From Billgrantia desiderata (GTDB lineage Bacteria; Pseudomonadota; Gammaproteobacteria; Pseudomonadales; Halomonadaceae), in the NCBI GenBank assembly GCA_011742915.1, contig JAAQTN010000046.1, positions 1 to 41,181 on the forward strand: DNA of 41,181 bases, written 5' to 3'. Position numbers and translations under genes: made by a program. Below are positions 26,731 through 33,863 of this stretch, piece after piece (position 1 is the first letter of the stretch; every line of letters begins with the position of its first letter). The notes under the pieces are model-generated. The model did not search any database. It was not told where the DNA came from and saw nothing but the letters and a program-made list of their open reading frames with translations.

Positions 26731-26774
26731 CTTTAACTAATTTTAATCAGTTTATGATCAATGATTAGTTAAAG
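26731..26774 (-). promoter_or_regulatory. Perfect 11-bp inverted repeat upstream of the nucleotidyltransferase gene
   Basis: CTTTAACTAAT (26731-26741) and ATTAGTTAAAG (26764-26774) are exact reverse complements with a 22-base AT-rich spacer. It lies 20-63 bases upstream of the ATG, where a promoter is expected. It may be an operator pair or a transcript hairpin. It differs in sequence from the hip operators. Confidence 0.5.
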
Positions 26775-26780
26775 TCTAGG

Positions 26781-26853
26781 GGACACGGTTGATGCCGCTT
26801 GGCGCTACGTTAGGGCATGTTCGAGCATGCCGGGCTGGCGCGGGAGCAGGCCC
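26781..26853 (-). repeat. R2: hipB 3' end and flank, partner of R1
   Basis: Covers the last codons and stop of hipB plus about 24 bases beyond it. It is an imperfect direct repeat of 25614-25677, with the nucleotidyltransferase gene lying between the two copies about 1.17 kb apart. Confidence 0.7.
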
Positions 26854-27107
26854 ACCTTCAGGCCCAGCGGCCGATATACGCGGTTCATGGTGTCCAGCGT
26901 GATGTTGGCGCGGTTGCGTTCCAGGTCGGAGAGGGTGCGCCGGCTGATGCCCACCAGCTTGGCGTAGGCTTCCTGGGAGAGGCCCAGCACGTCCCGCCGC
27001 AGGATACGCAGGGCATCGCCCTCGTTGATCTCTTCGGCAAGCAGCTGGCGCACGACCGCCACCAGCTTCGCTTCGCGCTCGTCAGGGCTCAGTTGGCGCC
27101 TCTTCAT
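26805..27107 (-). CDS. hipB: HipB-like Xre-family antitoxin/repressor
   Basis: A 100-residue protein with a central helix-turn-helix: LGLSQEAYAKLVGISRRTLS followed by DLERNRANITLDTMNRVYRPLGLKVGLLPR, the typical HipB-like pattern. The N-terminal 35 residues are charged and helical. HipB proteins bind HipA-family kinases and repress the shared promoter; matching operators are seen upstream of hipA. It begins 28 bases after the hipA stop, so gene order is toxin first, the reverse of E. coli hipBA. Its last codons and 3' flank recur as fossil R1 at 25614-25677. Confidence 0.85.
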   Translation of the reverse strand: MKRRQLSPDEREAKLVAVVRQLLAEEINEGDALRILRRDVLGLSQEAYAKLVGISRRTLSDLERNRANITLDTMNRVYRPLGLKVGLLPRQPGMLEHALT

Positions 27108-27135
27108 GGCGTGCTCCCGTTCATCGACCTTCCCT

Positions 27136-28482
27136 TTATAAAAGCCCCCAGCGCTCCAGGCGCCGTTCCAGCGTGCTCAGGCCGACGGCCGGTAGGGTGA
27201 GAATGCGCTCGGGCACGCCGCGCCCCGCGAGCCGTTGTTGCAACCCACAGAGTCTGGCGGCCAACTCTCGAAGTTCTTGCATGAGCTGAGAGGCGGGCAC
27301 CAGGTCGTCGAGCGCATTGGCGATGGCGGGCCAGTCGAATTCGCCTCCTTCTTCGAAAGGCGAGCCCCAGCGCGTAGTGCGGGTCACTCCTTCGGGGTCG
27401 GCTTTCATGGGAGCAAAGTCGTAAACGGGGCTGTGCCAGATGCCTTCCGGGCGCTTGAGCAGGGCGGCATTGCGTCCGTGATTGTCGGAGTTGCCGAAGG
27501 CTACGTTGAGCAGGTCGCGCTTGACCCATTCGCTGACGAAGGCGGCAGTATCGAAGCGCTGTTTGCCGTGCGTGACGCGGTATTGCCGTTCGAGCCGCTC
27601 GACCAGGCCGCGAATCACCTGAAAGTGGTTGAGGTAAGAGCCGGGGGCGGCACCGAAGATGGCGTAGATGGACTCCAGCCCATAACGAATCTGACCCTCT
27701 TCGCGCATGGCGATATCGAAGCGTGGTAGCCACAGCGAGGGGTAGCGTTCGCCCTCGATCAGCTCCATACCGACGGTATCGATGGTATCGATACCCAGAG
27801 CCGCCAGTTCCCTGTAGTAGTGATATTCGGCGCGCACAATGTCGCAGTCGTCCTGGCTGCGCTGGCCGCGAGGAAATTTCACCAGGTAGGCGCGGTCGCG
27901 GTTGTGCGGGTCGTCCTGCCAGGTGTCGATCCAGACATTGTCGTCCGCGGTGCGGCGCAAGAGCAGCTTGGGCGCCTCGCCACCTGCGCCGGTGGCACCG
28001 CCGCTGGCGGCGCCCATTTGCTGGGCATATTCCAGAAAGTCGGCGTGACGTTCCACGACGTCTTGCAGGGTGAAGCGGCGCTCTTCCAGGCGCGAGCCGG
28101 CGATACGCTGGGGAACGGCTTCCTTGATCCTCAGGTTGCCCACCGGGGCGATGGTGCCATGGCGAAGCAGGGCGCTGTCTTGTTCGCCGGTAGCGGCGCT
28201 TTGCAGTCCCAGGTGGGTTACCCAGTAGCGACGACTGGCGCCGGCGGGCATGATGTCCTCGAGAAAGCCGAACCAACGCTCTGCGTGGTGCTTCATCATG
28301 AGCTCCACCGGTAGCGTGAGGCTGCAGGCATGCTCGTCGTCGTGGAACAGCCAGGTAAGAGCATGCTCCTGCAGGTAGGTCAGCGCCGCGGCGCCATCAA
28401 CGCCCCGCTCGGGGTGGGGTATCTCCAGTAGCGCTGCATCGTGCCAACGCTGGTCATGGTAGATCTGGATCGTCAGCTGCAT
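27136..28482 (-). CDS. hipA: HipA-family serine/threonine kinase toxin
   Basis: A 448-residue protein. The glycine-rich nucleotide loop is SGGATGAGGEAPKLLL (160-175), VKFPRG (201-206) supplies the ATP-site lysine, LLNVAFGNSDNHGRN (324-338) is the catalytic loop with D333 and N338, and YDFAPM (354-359) is the metal-binding DFG-like motif. HipA kinases phosphorylate targets such as glutamyl-tRNA synthetase and cause growth arrest; the target here is unknown. It has a HipB partner downstream and three operator-like palindromes upstream. All catalytic residues appear present, so it is probably active. Confidence 0.88.
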   Translation of the reverse strand: MQLTIQIYHDQRWHDAALLEIPHPERGVDGAAALTYLQEHALTWLFHDDEHACSLTLPVELMMKHHAERWFGFLEDIMPAGASRRYWVTHLGLQSAATGEQDSALLRHGTIAPVGNLRIKEAVPQRIAGSRLEERRFTLQDVVERHADFLEYAQQMGAASGGATGAGGEAPKLLLRRTADDNVWIDTWQDDPHNRDRAYLVKFPRGQRSQDDCDIVRAEYHYYRELAALGIDTIDTVGMELIEGERYPSLWLPRFDIAMREEGQIRYGLESIYAIFGAAPGSYLNHFQVIRGLVERLERQYRVTHGKQRFDTAAFVSEWVKRDLLNVAFGNSDNHGRNAALLKRPEGIWHSPVYDFAPMKADPEGVTRTTRWGSPFEEGGEFDWPAIANALDDLVPASQLMQELRELAARLCGLQQRLAGRGVPERILTLPAVGLSTLERRLERWGLL

Positions 28483-28494
28483 GCTTGAGCCATA

Positions 28495-28512
28495 TGAGCA
28501 ACATGATGCTCA
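28495..28512 (-). promoter_or_regulatory. hip operator O1
   Basis: TGAGCA-N6-TGCTCA, an 18-bp palindrome with perfect 6-base arms and a CATG centre. It lies 13 bases upstream of the hipA ATG and directly downstream of the -10 hexamer, so a bound repressor would cover the transcription start. Its 18-bp length equals that of the E. coli HipB operator (TATCC-N8-GGATA). Confidence 0.7.
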
Positions 28513-28541
28513 ATTGTAGCCTTTATTTTTATTTTTGAGTA
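28513..28541 (-). promoter_or_regulatory. hipA core promoter
   Basis: On the minus strand TACAAT (28518-28513) is a good -10 hexamer. The -35 region falls at about 28536-28541 and is weak (TACTCA). O1 abuts the -10 and O2 covers the -35, the expected layout of an autorepressed promoter. Confidence 0.5.
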
Positions 28542-28553
28542 TTTAAATGCTCA
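28536..28553 (-). promoter_or_regulatory. hip operator O2
   Basis: TGAGTA-N6-TGCTCA with TTTAAA in the centre, one mismatch between arms. Its centre is 41 bp from the centre of O1. It overlaps the -35 region of the hipA promoter. Confidence 0.7.
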
Positions 28554-28576
28554 ATTTTGAGCCAGGACGTAAGATT

Positions 28577-28594
28577 TGAGCAACTTGCTGCACA
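28577..28594 (-). promoter_or_regulatory. hip operator O3
   Basis: TGAGCA-N6-TGCACA, one mismatch between arms. Its centre is exactly 41 bp from that of O2, continuing the phasing. It lies upstream of the core promoter. Confidence 0.6.
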
Positions 28595-28613
28595 TTTTGC
28601 ATGCGCGAGGAAA

Positions 28614-28631
28614 TTATCCCGATTGGGAAAA
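28614..28631. promoter_or_regulatory. TCCC-GATT-GGGA palindromic site
   Basis: TTATCCCGATTGGGAAAA resembles the site at 28664-28681 (15 of 18 positions), 50 bp away. It belongs to a different motif class from the TGAGCA operators. It may bind another regulator of the hip promoter. Confidence 0.35.
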
Positions 28632-28661
28632 TTCTCACTGGTTGGGAGGCGAGGAGCTGAG

Positions 28662-28683
28662 TTTTTTCCCGTTAGGGAAAAAA
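28662..28683. promoter_or_regulatory. Perfect inverted repeat with TCCC/GGGA arms
   Basis: TTTTTTCCC (28662-28670), loop GTTA, GGGAAAAAA (28675-28683): perfect 9-bp arms. It may be a protein site related to 28614-28631. As a terminator hairpin it would be weak because only three G-C pairs are present. Confidence 0.4.
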
Positions 28684-28704
28684 TGCGCTAAGTGAAGGGC
28701 GCAT
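28678..28704 (-). terminator. Candidate terminator of the amidase operon
   Basis: Read on the minus strand, ATGCGC, a 10-base loop and GCGCAT are followed by a run of T residues. It lies about 55 bases after the amidase stop. Confidence 0.45.
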
Positions 28705-28713
28705 GCTGTGCCA

Positions 28714-28742
28714 CCGGCCGGCACGCGAGGCGTGCCGGCCGG
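28714..28742 (-). terminator. Perfect 13-bp GC hairpin after amidase
   Basis: CCGGCCGGCACGC (28714-28726), loop GAG, GCGTGCCGGCCGG (28730-28742). It starts 14 bases past the amidase stop and has no T-tract of its own. It may protect the transcript's 3' end or act with the next hairpin as a tandem terminator. Confidence 0.45.
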
Positions 28743-28756
28743 GATGGAGCGGGGCT

Positions 28757-30160
28757 TCAGGGTGCCGGCGGTTCGCCCAGGATGTCGAGCCCGGTGCCCA
28801 GCTTGGCTTCGATGGCCTGGCCGATGGCCAGCAGGCGGGCCTCTTGCCAGGGGCCGGCCAGTACTTGCAGCCCGACCGGCATGCCGGCGGCATCGCGACC
28901 GACCGGCAGGGTCAGCCCGCACAGCCCCATGAAGTTGGCCATCACGGTGTTGCGCAACGCCTTCATGTTGGCCTTGGGGTAGGCGCCTTCCGGCGCTAGG
29001 CTTTCCAGCGTGGGCGGTGTGATGGCCACGGTGGGGGTGAGTACGGCATCCACCTGGCCCATGCGCTCGGCGGCGGCAGCGCAGAGCTTGTCGAGCAGGC
29101 TGCGGCGCCGCACGTACTCCCAGGCAGGCATGTCGTCGGCGGCGCGTACGCGGGCTGCTACGTTGGGGTCGAGCGCGTCTTCCATTTCGGGCAGTTCGGC
29201 CTTGAGGAAGGCGGCCAGCTCGGCGGCGGCCAGGCCGCCTTTCTGGAACAGCTCGTAGGCTTCGTCGGTGTTGGGCAGTTCCAGGGTGACCACCCGCGCA
29301 CCGGCGGCTTCGAGCTGGCGAATGGCCTGTTGCACGGCTTCGGCAATGCCGGGGCTGCAGTCGTCCCAGAAGAAGGTTTCCGGCACGCCGAAGGTGAGGT
29401 CGGCCAGCTCTGGGGTGGCGCTTACCCGTGAAGGCCGCGGGCTCAGGTTCGCATCCAGGGCATCGAAGGCATAGGCCAGGTCGTCGACCCGGCGGGCCAG
29501 CAGCCCGGGGGTGTCCAGCGTGGTGGAGAGCGGCACGATCTGCTGCGCCGGCCAGCGGCCTGCGGTGGTCTTGAGGCCGACAACGCCGGTCATGCTGGCA
29601 GGGATACGCACCGAGCCGGCGGTGTCGGTACCCAGCGCCAGGCCGGCGGTGCCGCTGATCAGCGAAACCCCAGCGCCGGAGCTGGAGCCGCCTGGGGTGC
29701 GGTGTGCTTGGCTGTCCCAGGGGTTGCGCGGTGCGCCCCAGTGGGCGTTGGTGCCCAGTCCGCCGAAGGCGAACTCCACGGTGTGGGTCTTTCCCATCAG
29801 GCTGGGCAGTTGCGCCAGCAGTGCCTTGACGATGGGCCCCGGCCGCTCCCAGCTGGCCGGCAGGCGACGCGAGGAGCCGGCATAGGTGGGCAGGCCGGGC
29901 ACGGCGTAGATATCCTTGATCGACACCGGGATGCCCATCAGCGGGCCGCTGTCGCCGCCTTGGGCGATCAGGGCGTCGGTGGCGCGGGCGAAGGCCAGGG
30001 CGGCCTCGCCTTGCCAGGTGAGGTAGGCGTTGTCGTGCTTGCCTCGGCTAGCGTAGGCCGCGCAGGCGGCTTCGGCCAGCTCGCTGGCGCTCAGGGTGCC
30101 GTCACGCAGGGTGGCGGCCTGTTGGCGCAGGGGCTGGAGCAACGGTGAATTCGTGGTCAT
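28757..30160 (-). CDS. Amidase signature-family hydrolase
   Basis: A 467-residue amidase with the complete Ser-cisSer-Lys triad: K82 in PVSIKD, S159 in the GGSSSGAG block and the nucleophile S183 in GTDTAGSVRIPA. Family members hydrolyse carboxamides to acid plus ammonia; substrate specificity cannot be read. ATG 30160 has AGGAGA upstream; a longer open frame to 30370 overlaps the ridA-like gene and reads as shadow sequence. It is the last gene of the seven-gene minus-strand unit, 28 bases after the RidA-like gene, suggesting it acts on a product of the same pathway. Confidence 0.9.
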   Translation of the reverse strand: MTTNSPLLQPLRQQAATLRDGTLSASELAEAACAAYASRGKHDNAYLTWQGEAALAFARATDALIAQGGDSGPLMGIPVSIKDIYAVPGLPTYAGSSRRLPASWERPGPIVKALLAQLPSLMGKTHTVEFAFGGLGTNAHWGAPRNPWDSQAHRTPGGSSSGAGVSLISGTAGLALGTDTAGSVRIPASMTGVVGLKTTAGRWPAQQIVPLSTTLDTPGLLARRVDDLAYAFDALDANLSPRPSRVSATPELADLTFGVPETFFWDDCSPGIAEAVQQAIRQLEAAGARVVTLELPNTDEAYELFQKGGLAAAELAAFLKAELPEMEDALDPNVAARVRAADDMPAWEYVRRRSLLDKLCAAAAERMGQVDAVLTPTVAITPPTLESLAPEGAYPKANMKALRNTVMANFMGLCGLTLPVGRDAAGMPVGLQVLAGPWQEARLLAIGQAIEAKLGTGLDILGEPPAP

Positions 30161-30188
30161 GCAGTCTCTCCTGGTCAAGAGGCCCTGT

Positions 30189-30656
30189 TCAATCGCGAAT
30201 CTCGAAGATCGCTTCGACTTCCACCGCGGCGTTGCCGGGCAGGGTCGCCACGCCGATGGCGGTGCGGGCGTGGCGGCTGGCCTCGCCGAACAGGTCGATG
30301 AATAGCTCAGAGGCGCCGTTGATGACCAGCGGCACGTCGTGGAAGCCGGGCGCCACGTTGACGAAGCCATTCATGCGCACGCAGCGCACCACACGCTCGA
30401 TATTGCCATCCACGGCATCGCTGAGCGAAGCGAGCAAGTTCAGCGCACAGGCCTGGGCGGCAAGCTTGCCGGTTTCGAGATCGAACTCTGCGCCGACCTT
30501 GCCGGGGTATAGCACTTCGCCGCCGCGCTCGCAGATCTGGCCGGCTAGGAACAGTTGGTTGCCGAGCCGCGACCAGGGCACGAAATAGCCGCGGGGCTGT
30601 GGGATGGCCGGCAGTGTGAGGCCGCGCTCGGCGACGGCTTGGGCGATGGTCGTCAT
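30189..30656 (-). CDS. RidA/YjgF-family protein (UK114-like)
   Basis: A 155-residue protein of the longer YjgF subgroup (about 150 residues rather than 128), with YPGKVGAEFDLETG, ACALNLLASLSDA, VRMNGFVNVAPGF and ASRHARTAIGVATLPGNAAV. R131 and E147 match the conserved Arg and Glu of the active-site cleft. RidA proteins hydrolyse reactive enamine/imine intermediates released by PLP enzymes; RutC-type members act in pyrimidine breakdown. Placed between the carbamoylase-like and amidase genes, it may clear an imine or amide intermediate. ATG 30656 has AAGGA upstream; the longer frame to 30863 is within the neighbouring gene. Confidence 0.88.
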   Translation of the reverse strand: MTTIAQAVAERGLTLPAIPQPRGYFVPWSRLGNQLFLAGQICERGGEVLYPGKVGAEFDLETGKLAAQACALNLLASLSDAVDGNIERVVRCVRMNGFVNVAPGFHDVPLVINGASELFIDLFGEASRHARTAIGVATLPGNAAVEVEAIFEIRD

Positions 30657-30672
30657 TTTCGTTGTCCTTGTG

Positions 30673-31932
30673 TCATGGGTTGAGCAGTCTTTCGACGGAG
30701 TCGGCGAGGGCGCGTACGGCCGTTTCGGCGTCGCTGCGCTCGATGTGTTCATCCGGGTGGTGGCTGATGCCGGCGCGGCAGGGCGTGAACAGCATGACGG
30801 TGGGGCAAACCCGTGCCAGGTGAATGGCATCGTGGAAAGCTCCGGAGACCAGCTGCGGGGCATCTGGGCTGTACGACTTCGCGGCGCTGTCGGCGAGTTC
30901 GACCAGGGCTGGATCGAAGCTCACCGGTGCGACTCGCGACGTGACCCTAAGGCTGACATCGCAGCCGGACCACTGGCGTTGGGCCAGCCGATGAAACGCG
31001 GTATCCAGCCTTTCGAGTACGGCCTGGCTGGGGTGGCGCAGGTCTATGGTGAAGTCGGCCCGTTGTGGAATGGTATTGGTGGAGCCGGGCGAGACACTGA
31101 ATTTGCCGATGGTGAAGCGTACCTGGTCGTCCTGCTCGGCGACGGCATCGCGCAGTGCGCCGATCAGCGCATGGGCGCCCATGAGGGCGTCGCGGCGTGC
31201 GGCTTCCGGCGTGGTGCCGGCGTGATTGGCCTGGCCGTGCACCTCGATCTCGTACCAGTTGACTCCCTGGATGCCGCTAACGGCGCACACCGGCACGCCC
31301 AGGCTCTCCAGCACCGGGCCCTGCTCGATATGCAGTTCGAGGAAGGCATGAGGCACGAAGGGCACGGGACGGAAGGCGGATGCCCCATGCCGCTCGAGTT
31401 CTGCGAGGCATGCCGCCAGGGCATCGGCAAAGCGGGTGCCTTGATCGTCATGGGCTTCCAGGATGGTGGCGGCGTCGCGCTGGCCGGCGAACCAGGAGGA
31501 GCCGGAGGCTCCGGGCGCAAAGCGTGCGCCTTCTTCGTTGGTCCAGGCCACCACTTCGATGGGGCGTGCATGCTCGATGCCTTGCTCTTGCAGCGTACGT
31601 AGCACCGCCAGCCCGGCTATCACGCCCAGCGTGCCGTCGTAGCTGCCGGCGCTGGGTTGGCTGTCCATATGGCTGCCGATGAGCAGCGCCGACAGCCCCG
31701 GCTCCTGCCCCTCGCGGCGCAGGAAGACGTTGCCCATGGCGTCGTGAAAGGCGTGACAGCCCAGCGCCTGGCTCTGTTCGATCAACCACAAACGAGCGCG
31801 GTTGTCGTTTTCGTCGAGCGCCAGGCGGCGCAGCCCCCGTGGCTGCAGCGCGCCGATTTCGGCCTGGGCCTGCAGGTCGGCCCAGAACCGCTCGCCATCG
31901 AGACGCTCGCCCAGGGAAGGAGTTTGACTCAT
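30673..31932 (-). CDS. M20-family amidohydrolase (N-carbamoyl-amino-acid hydrolase/allantoate type)
   Basis: A 419-residue zinc-dependent hydrolase of the hydantoinase/carbamoylase family. GSHMDSQPSAGSYDGTLGV (86-104) supplies H88 and D99, and TNEEGARF (131-138) supplies the catalytic/metal Glu pair. A dimerisation domain follows (ELHIEQGPVLE, GVNWYEIEVHG, ANHAGTTP) and metal ligands recur near the end (SGAFHDAIHLA). Members hydrolyse N-carbamoyl amino acids, ureidoglycolate/allantoate or N-carbamoyl-beta-alanine. Substrate unassigned. It follows the TRAP permease by 27 bases and precedes the RidA-like gene by 16, a tight operon. Confidence 0.88.
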   Translation of the reverse strand: MSQTPSLGERLDGERFWADLQAQAEIGALQPRGLRRLALDENDNRARLWLIEQSQALGCHAFHDAMGNVFLRREGQEPGLSALLIGSHMDSQPSAGSYDGTLGVIAGLAVLRTLQEQGIEHARPIEVVAWTNEEGARFAPGASGSSWFAGQRDAATILEAHDDQGTRFADALAACLAELERHGASAFRPVPFVPHAFLELHIEQGPVLESLGVPVCAVSGIQGVNWYEIEVHGQANHAGTTPEAARRDALMGAHALIGALRDAVAEQDDQVRFTIGKFSVSPGSTNTIPQRADFTIDLRHPSQAVLERLDTAFHRLAQRQWSGCDVSLRVTSRVAPVSFDPALVELADSAAKSYSPDAPQLVSGAFHDAIHLARVCPTVMLFTPCRAGISHHPDEHIERSDAETAVRALADSVERLLNP

Positions 31933-31959
31933 GTTCGGGTTTCCTCTTTCCGGTGAGCG

Positions 31960-33234
31960 TCAGTAGATCAACGAGGGCACCCAGGTGCTGAACCAGGGTA
32001 CGTAGGTGAGCACGATCAGGGCGATGAACATCATCACGATCAGCGGGATGCAGGCACGGAACACCTCGAGCAGCGACATGCGCGAGATGGCCATGGCCAC
32101 GAACAGGTTGAGGCCCACGGGTGGGGTGATCATGCCCACCGAGAAGTTGACCAGGGTGATGATGCCGAAGTGCACCGGGTCGACGCCGACCTGGGCCGCA
32201 ATGGGCTGCAGCAGCGGCGAGAGCACGATGATGGCCGAGGCGCTGTCGAGGAAGAAACCGGCAACGATCATGACCACATTGAACAGTGCCATCACCTGTA
32301 CCGGATGGTCGGTGAGCGAGAGTACCTGGCTGGCCAACTGGGTCGGGGTGCCGGTGATGGCCAGCAGCCAGGAGAAGGCCGAGGCGCCCGCGGTGATCAG
32401 CAGCAGCGTGGCCGAGGTCAGCCCCGAGTTGCGCAGGGTGCCGAGCAGCTCGCGCCAGCCGATGGTGCGATACACCACCATACCGACGAAGAGGCCGTAC
32501 ATGCAGGCCACGGCGGCGGATTCGGTGGGCGTGAAGATGCCGCTGTAGATACCGCCGAGCAGGATGACCGGCAGCCCCAGCCCCCAGGCGGCGGACTTCA
32601 CCGCGGCAGCGATCTCGCGCAGGGTGGGGAAGGGCGCACGGGCGTAGCCCTTGAACGAGGAATAGACCATGCAGTAGGCGATCAGCAGCGAGGCGATCAG
32701 GATGGCGGGAAGCAGACCTGCTGCGAACAGGCGCCCTACCGAGGTGCCGGTTACCGAGCCGTAGATGATCAGCGCAATGCTGGGCGGCACGATGGGGCCG
32801 AGCGTACCGGCGGTGGCGATCAGGCCGATGGCGAAGCGCTTGTCGTAGCCGGCCGCCACCAGGGCGGGGAACATGATCGAGCCGATGGCCACCACGGTGG
32901 CGGGGCTGGAGCCGGAAATGGCGCCGAACAGCAGGCACGAAAGCACCGTGGCGGCGGCCAGGCCACCCGGTACCCAGCCGACCAGAGCCTTGGCCAGTTC
33001 GATCAGCCGGCCGGAGAGACCACCGATACGCATCAGCTCTGCGGCCAGAATGAAGAAGGGAATCGCCATCAGCGAGAAGTTGTTCATTCCCGTGAACATG
33101 CGCATCGGCACGATCACCGGATTGGTGGTGCCGAAGAAGTCGATGGCGAGGAACACGGCGAAGGCCAGTGAAGCGAAAATGGGCAGCCCCAGCAGCAGCA
33201 CCGCGAAGAAGATGGGAAGCAGAGCCGTAATCAT
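31960..33234 (-). CDS. dctM: TRAP transporter large permease (DctM)
   Basis: A 424-residue membrane protein with about twelve hydrophobic segments, the main channel of a sodium-driven TRAP importer. Recognisable family stretches are FAILLLGLPIFASLAF-like N-terminus, SPATVVAIGSIMFPALVAAGYD, ATAGTLGPIVPPSIALIIYG, VNFSVGMITPPVGLNLFVA and MFIALIVLTYVPWFSTWVP. ATG 33234 lies 15 bases after the DctQ stop. The symbol names the family; the cargo need not be C4-dicarboxylate. Confidence 0.93.
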   Translation of the reverse strand: MITALLPIFFAVLLLGLPIFASLAFAVFLAIDFFGTTNPVIVPMRMFTGMNNFSLMAIPFFILAAELMRIGGLSGRLIELAKALVGWVPGGLAAATVLSCLLFGAISGSSPATVVAIGSIMFPALVAAGYDKRFAIGLIATAGTLGPIVPPSIALIIYGSVTGTSVGRLFAAGLLPAILIASLLIAYCMVYSSFKGYARAPFPTLREIAAAVKSAAWGLGLPVILLGGIYSGIFTPTESAAVACMYGLFVGMVVYRTIGWRELLGTLRNSGLTSATLLLITAGASAFSWLLAITGTPTQLASQVLSLTDHPVQVMALFNVVMIVAGFFLDSASAIIVLSPLLQPIAAQVGVDPVHFGIITLVNFSVGMITPPVGLNLFVAMAISRMSLLEVFRACIPLIVMMFIALIVLTYVPWFSTWVPSLIY

Positions 33235-33249
33235 GAGGAACTCCAGTCG

Positions 33250-33771
33250 TCAGACGAGCTTGTCTTTTTCGGCGGCGAGCTCTTCGGCGAGGCTGACCGG
33301 TGGCTTGGTCCAGGCTTCGTGAATCACCCACAGATAGCGCAGGATCAGCAGAATCCCCGAGATGCCGATCGGCAGGTAGAACCAGGCCATTGGCAGGCGC
33401 AGGGCGGCGGTGAGCTGGCCACGCCCCAGGGTGTTGAAGTAGAGCTGGAAGCCGTAGTAGGCCAGGTAGCCGGCGAAGGCGATGCCGAGCAGGGCGGCGA
33501 TGATGTGCAGCCAGCGATTGACGGCAGGCGGCACGAAGGCGTTGAGCACGTCGACGGAGATGTGCACCCCGTGACGTACGCCCATGCTGGCGCCGACGAA
33601 GCTCATGCAGATGATGGAGTAGATGACGACTTCCTCGACCCAGAAGATCGAGCTGTTGAAGCCATACCGATAGACGACTTGAAGCGTGGTGAGCACGGTG
33701 GCGATCGACATGAACACGACCATCGCCACGCTCTCCAGGAAGTCGAGTACCTTGTTGAGTGCATCGAACAT
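33250..33771 (-). CDS. dctQ: TRAP transporter small permease (DctQ)
   Basis: A roughly 173-residue protein with four hydrophobic segments. VVYRYGFNSSIFWVEEV is the conserved DctQ block, and LPMAWFYLPIGISGILLIL the C-terminal segment. ATG 33771 gives the usual MFDALNKVLDFLE start; an ATG at 33828 would add 19 residues of no recognisable kind. It pairs with DctM to form the membrane complex that receives substrate from DctP. Confidence 0.9.
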   Translation of the reverse strand: MFDALNKVLDFLESVAMVVFMSIATVLTTLQVVYRYGFNSSIFWVEEVVIYSIICMSFVGASMGVRHGVHISVDVLNAFVPPAVNRWLHIIAALLGIAFAGYLAYYGFQLYFNTLGRGQLTAALRLPMAWFYLPIGISGILLILRYLWVIHEAWTKPPVSLAEELAAEKDKLV

Positions 33772-33863
33772 GGTTGAGGCCACTCGGTTGGAGTCAGGGA
33801 AGGCACGGTACCGCTGCCCGGCGCTCATGGCGCGGGCAGCGGCAGACCTGCGGGTGCGTGGCT

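Noticed and set aside
27104..28276. 390-residue minus-strand open frame overlapping hipA
   Set aside because: Arg/Pro-rich low-complexity translation in another frame of the well-supported hipA gene; typical GC-rich shadow.
30161..30370. N-terminal extension of the amidase frame
   Set aside because: Overlaps the RidA-like gene, reads as low-complexity sequence, and ATG 30160 has AGGAGA.
31448..33331. 627-residue minus-strand open frame across dctM and the M20 hydrolase
   Set aside because: Runs through two clear genes in a different frame, with Arg/His-rich composition and no domain.
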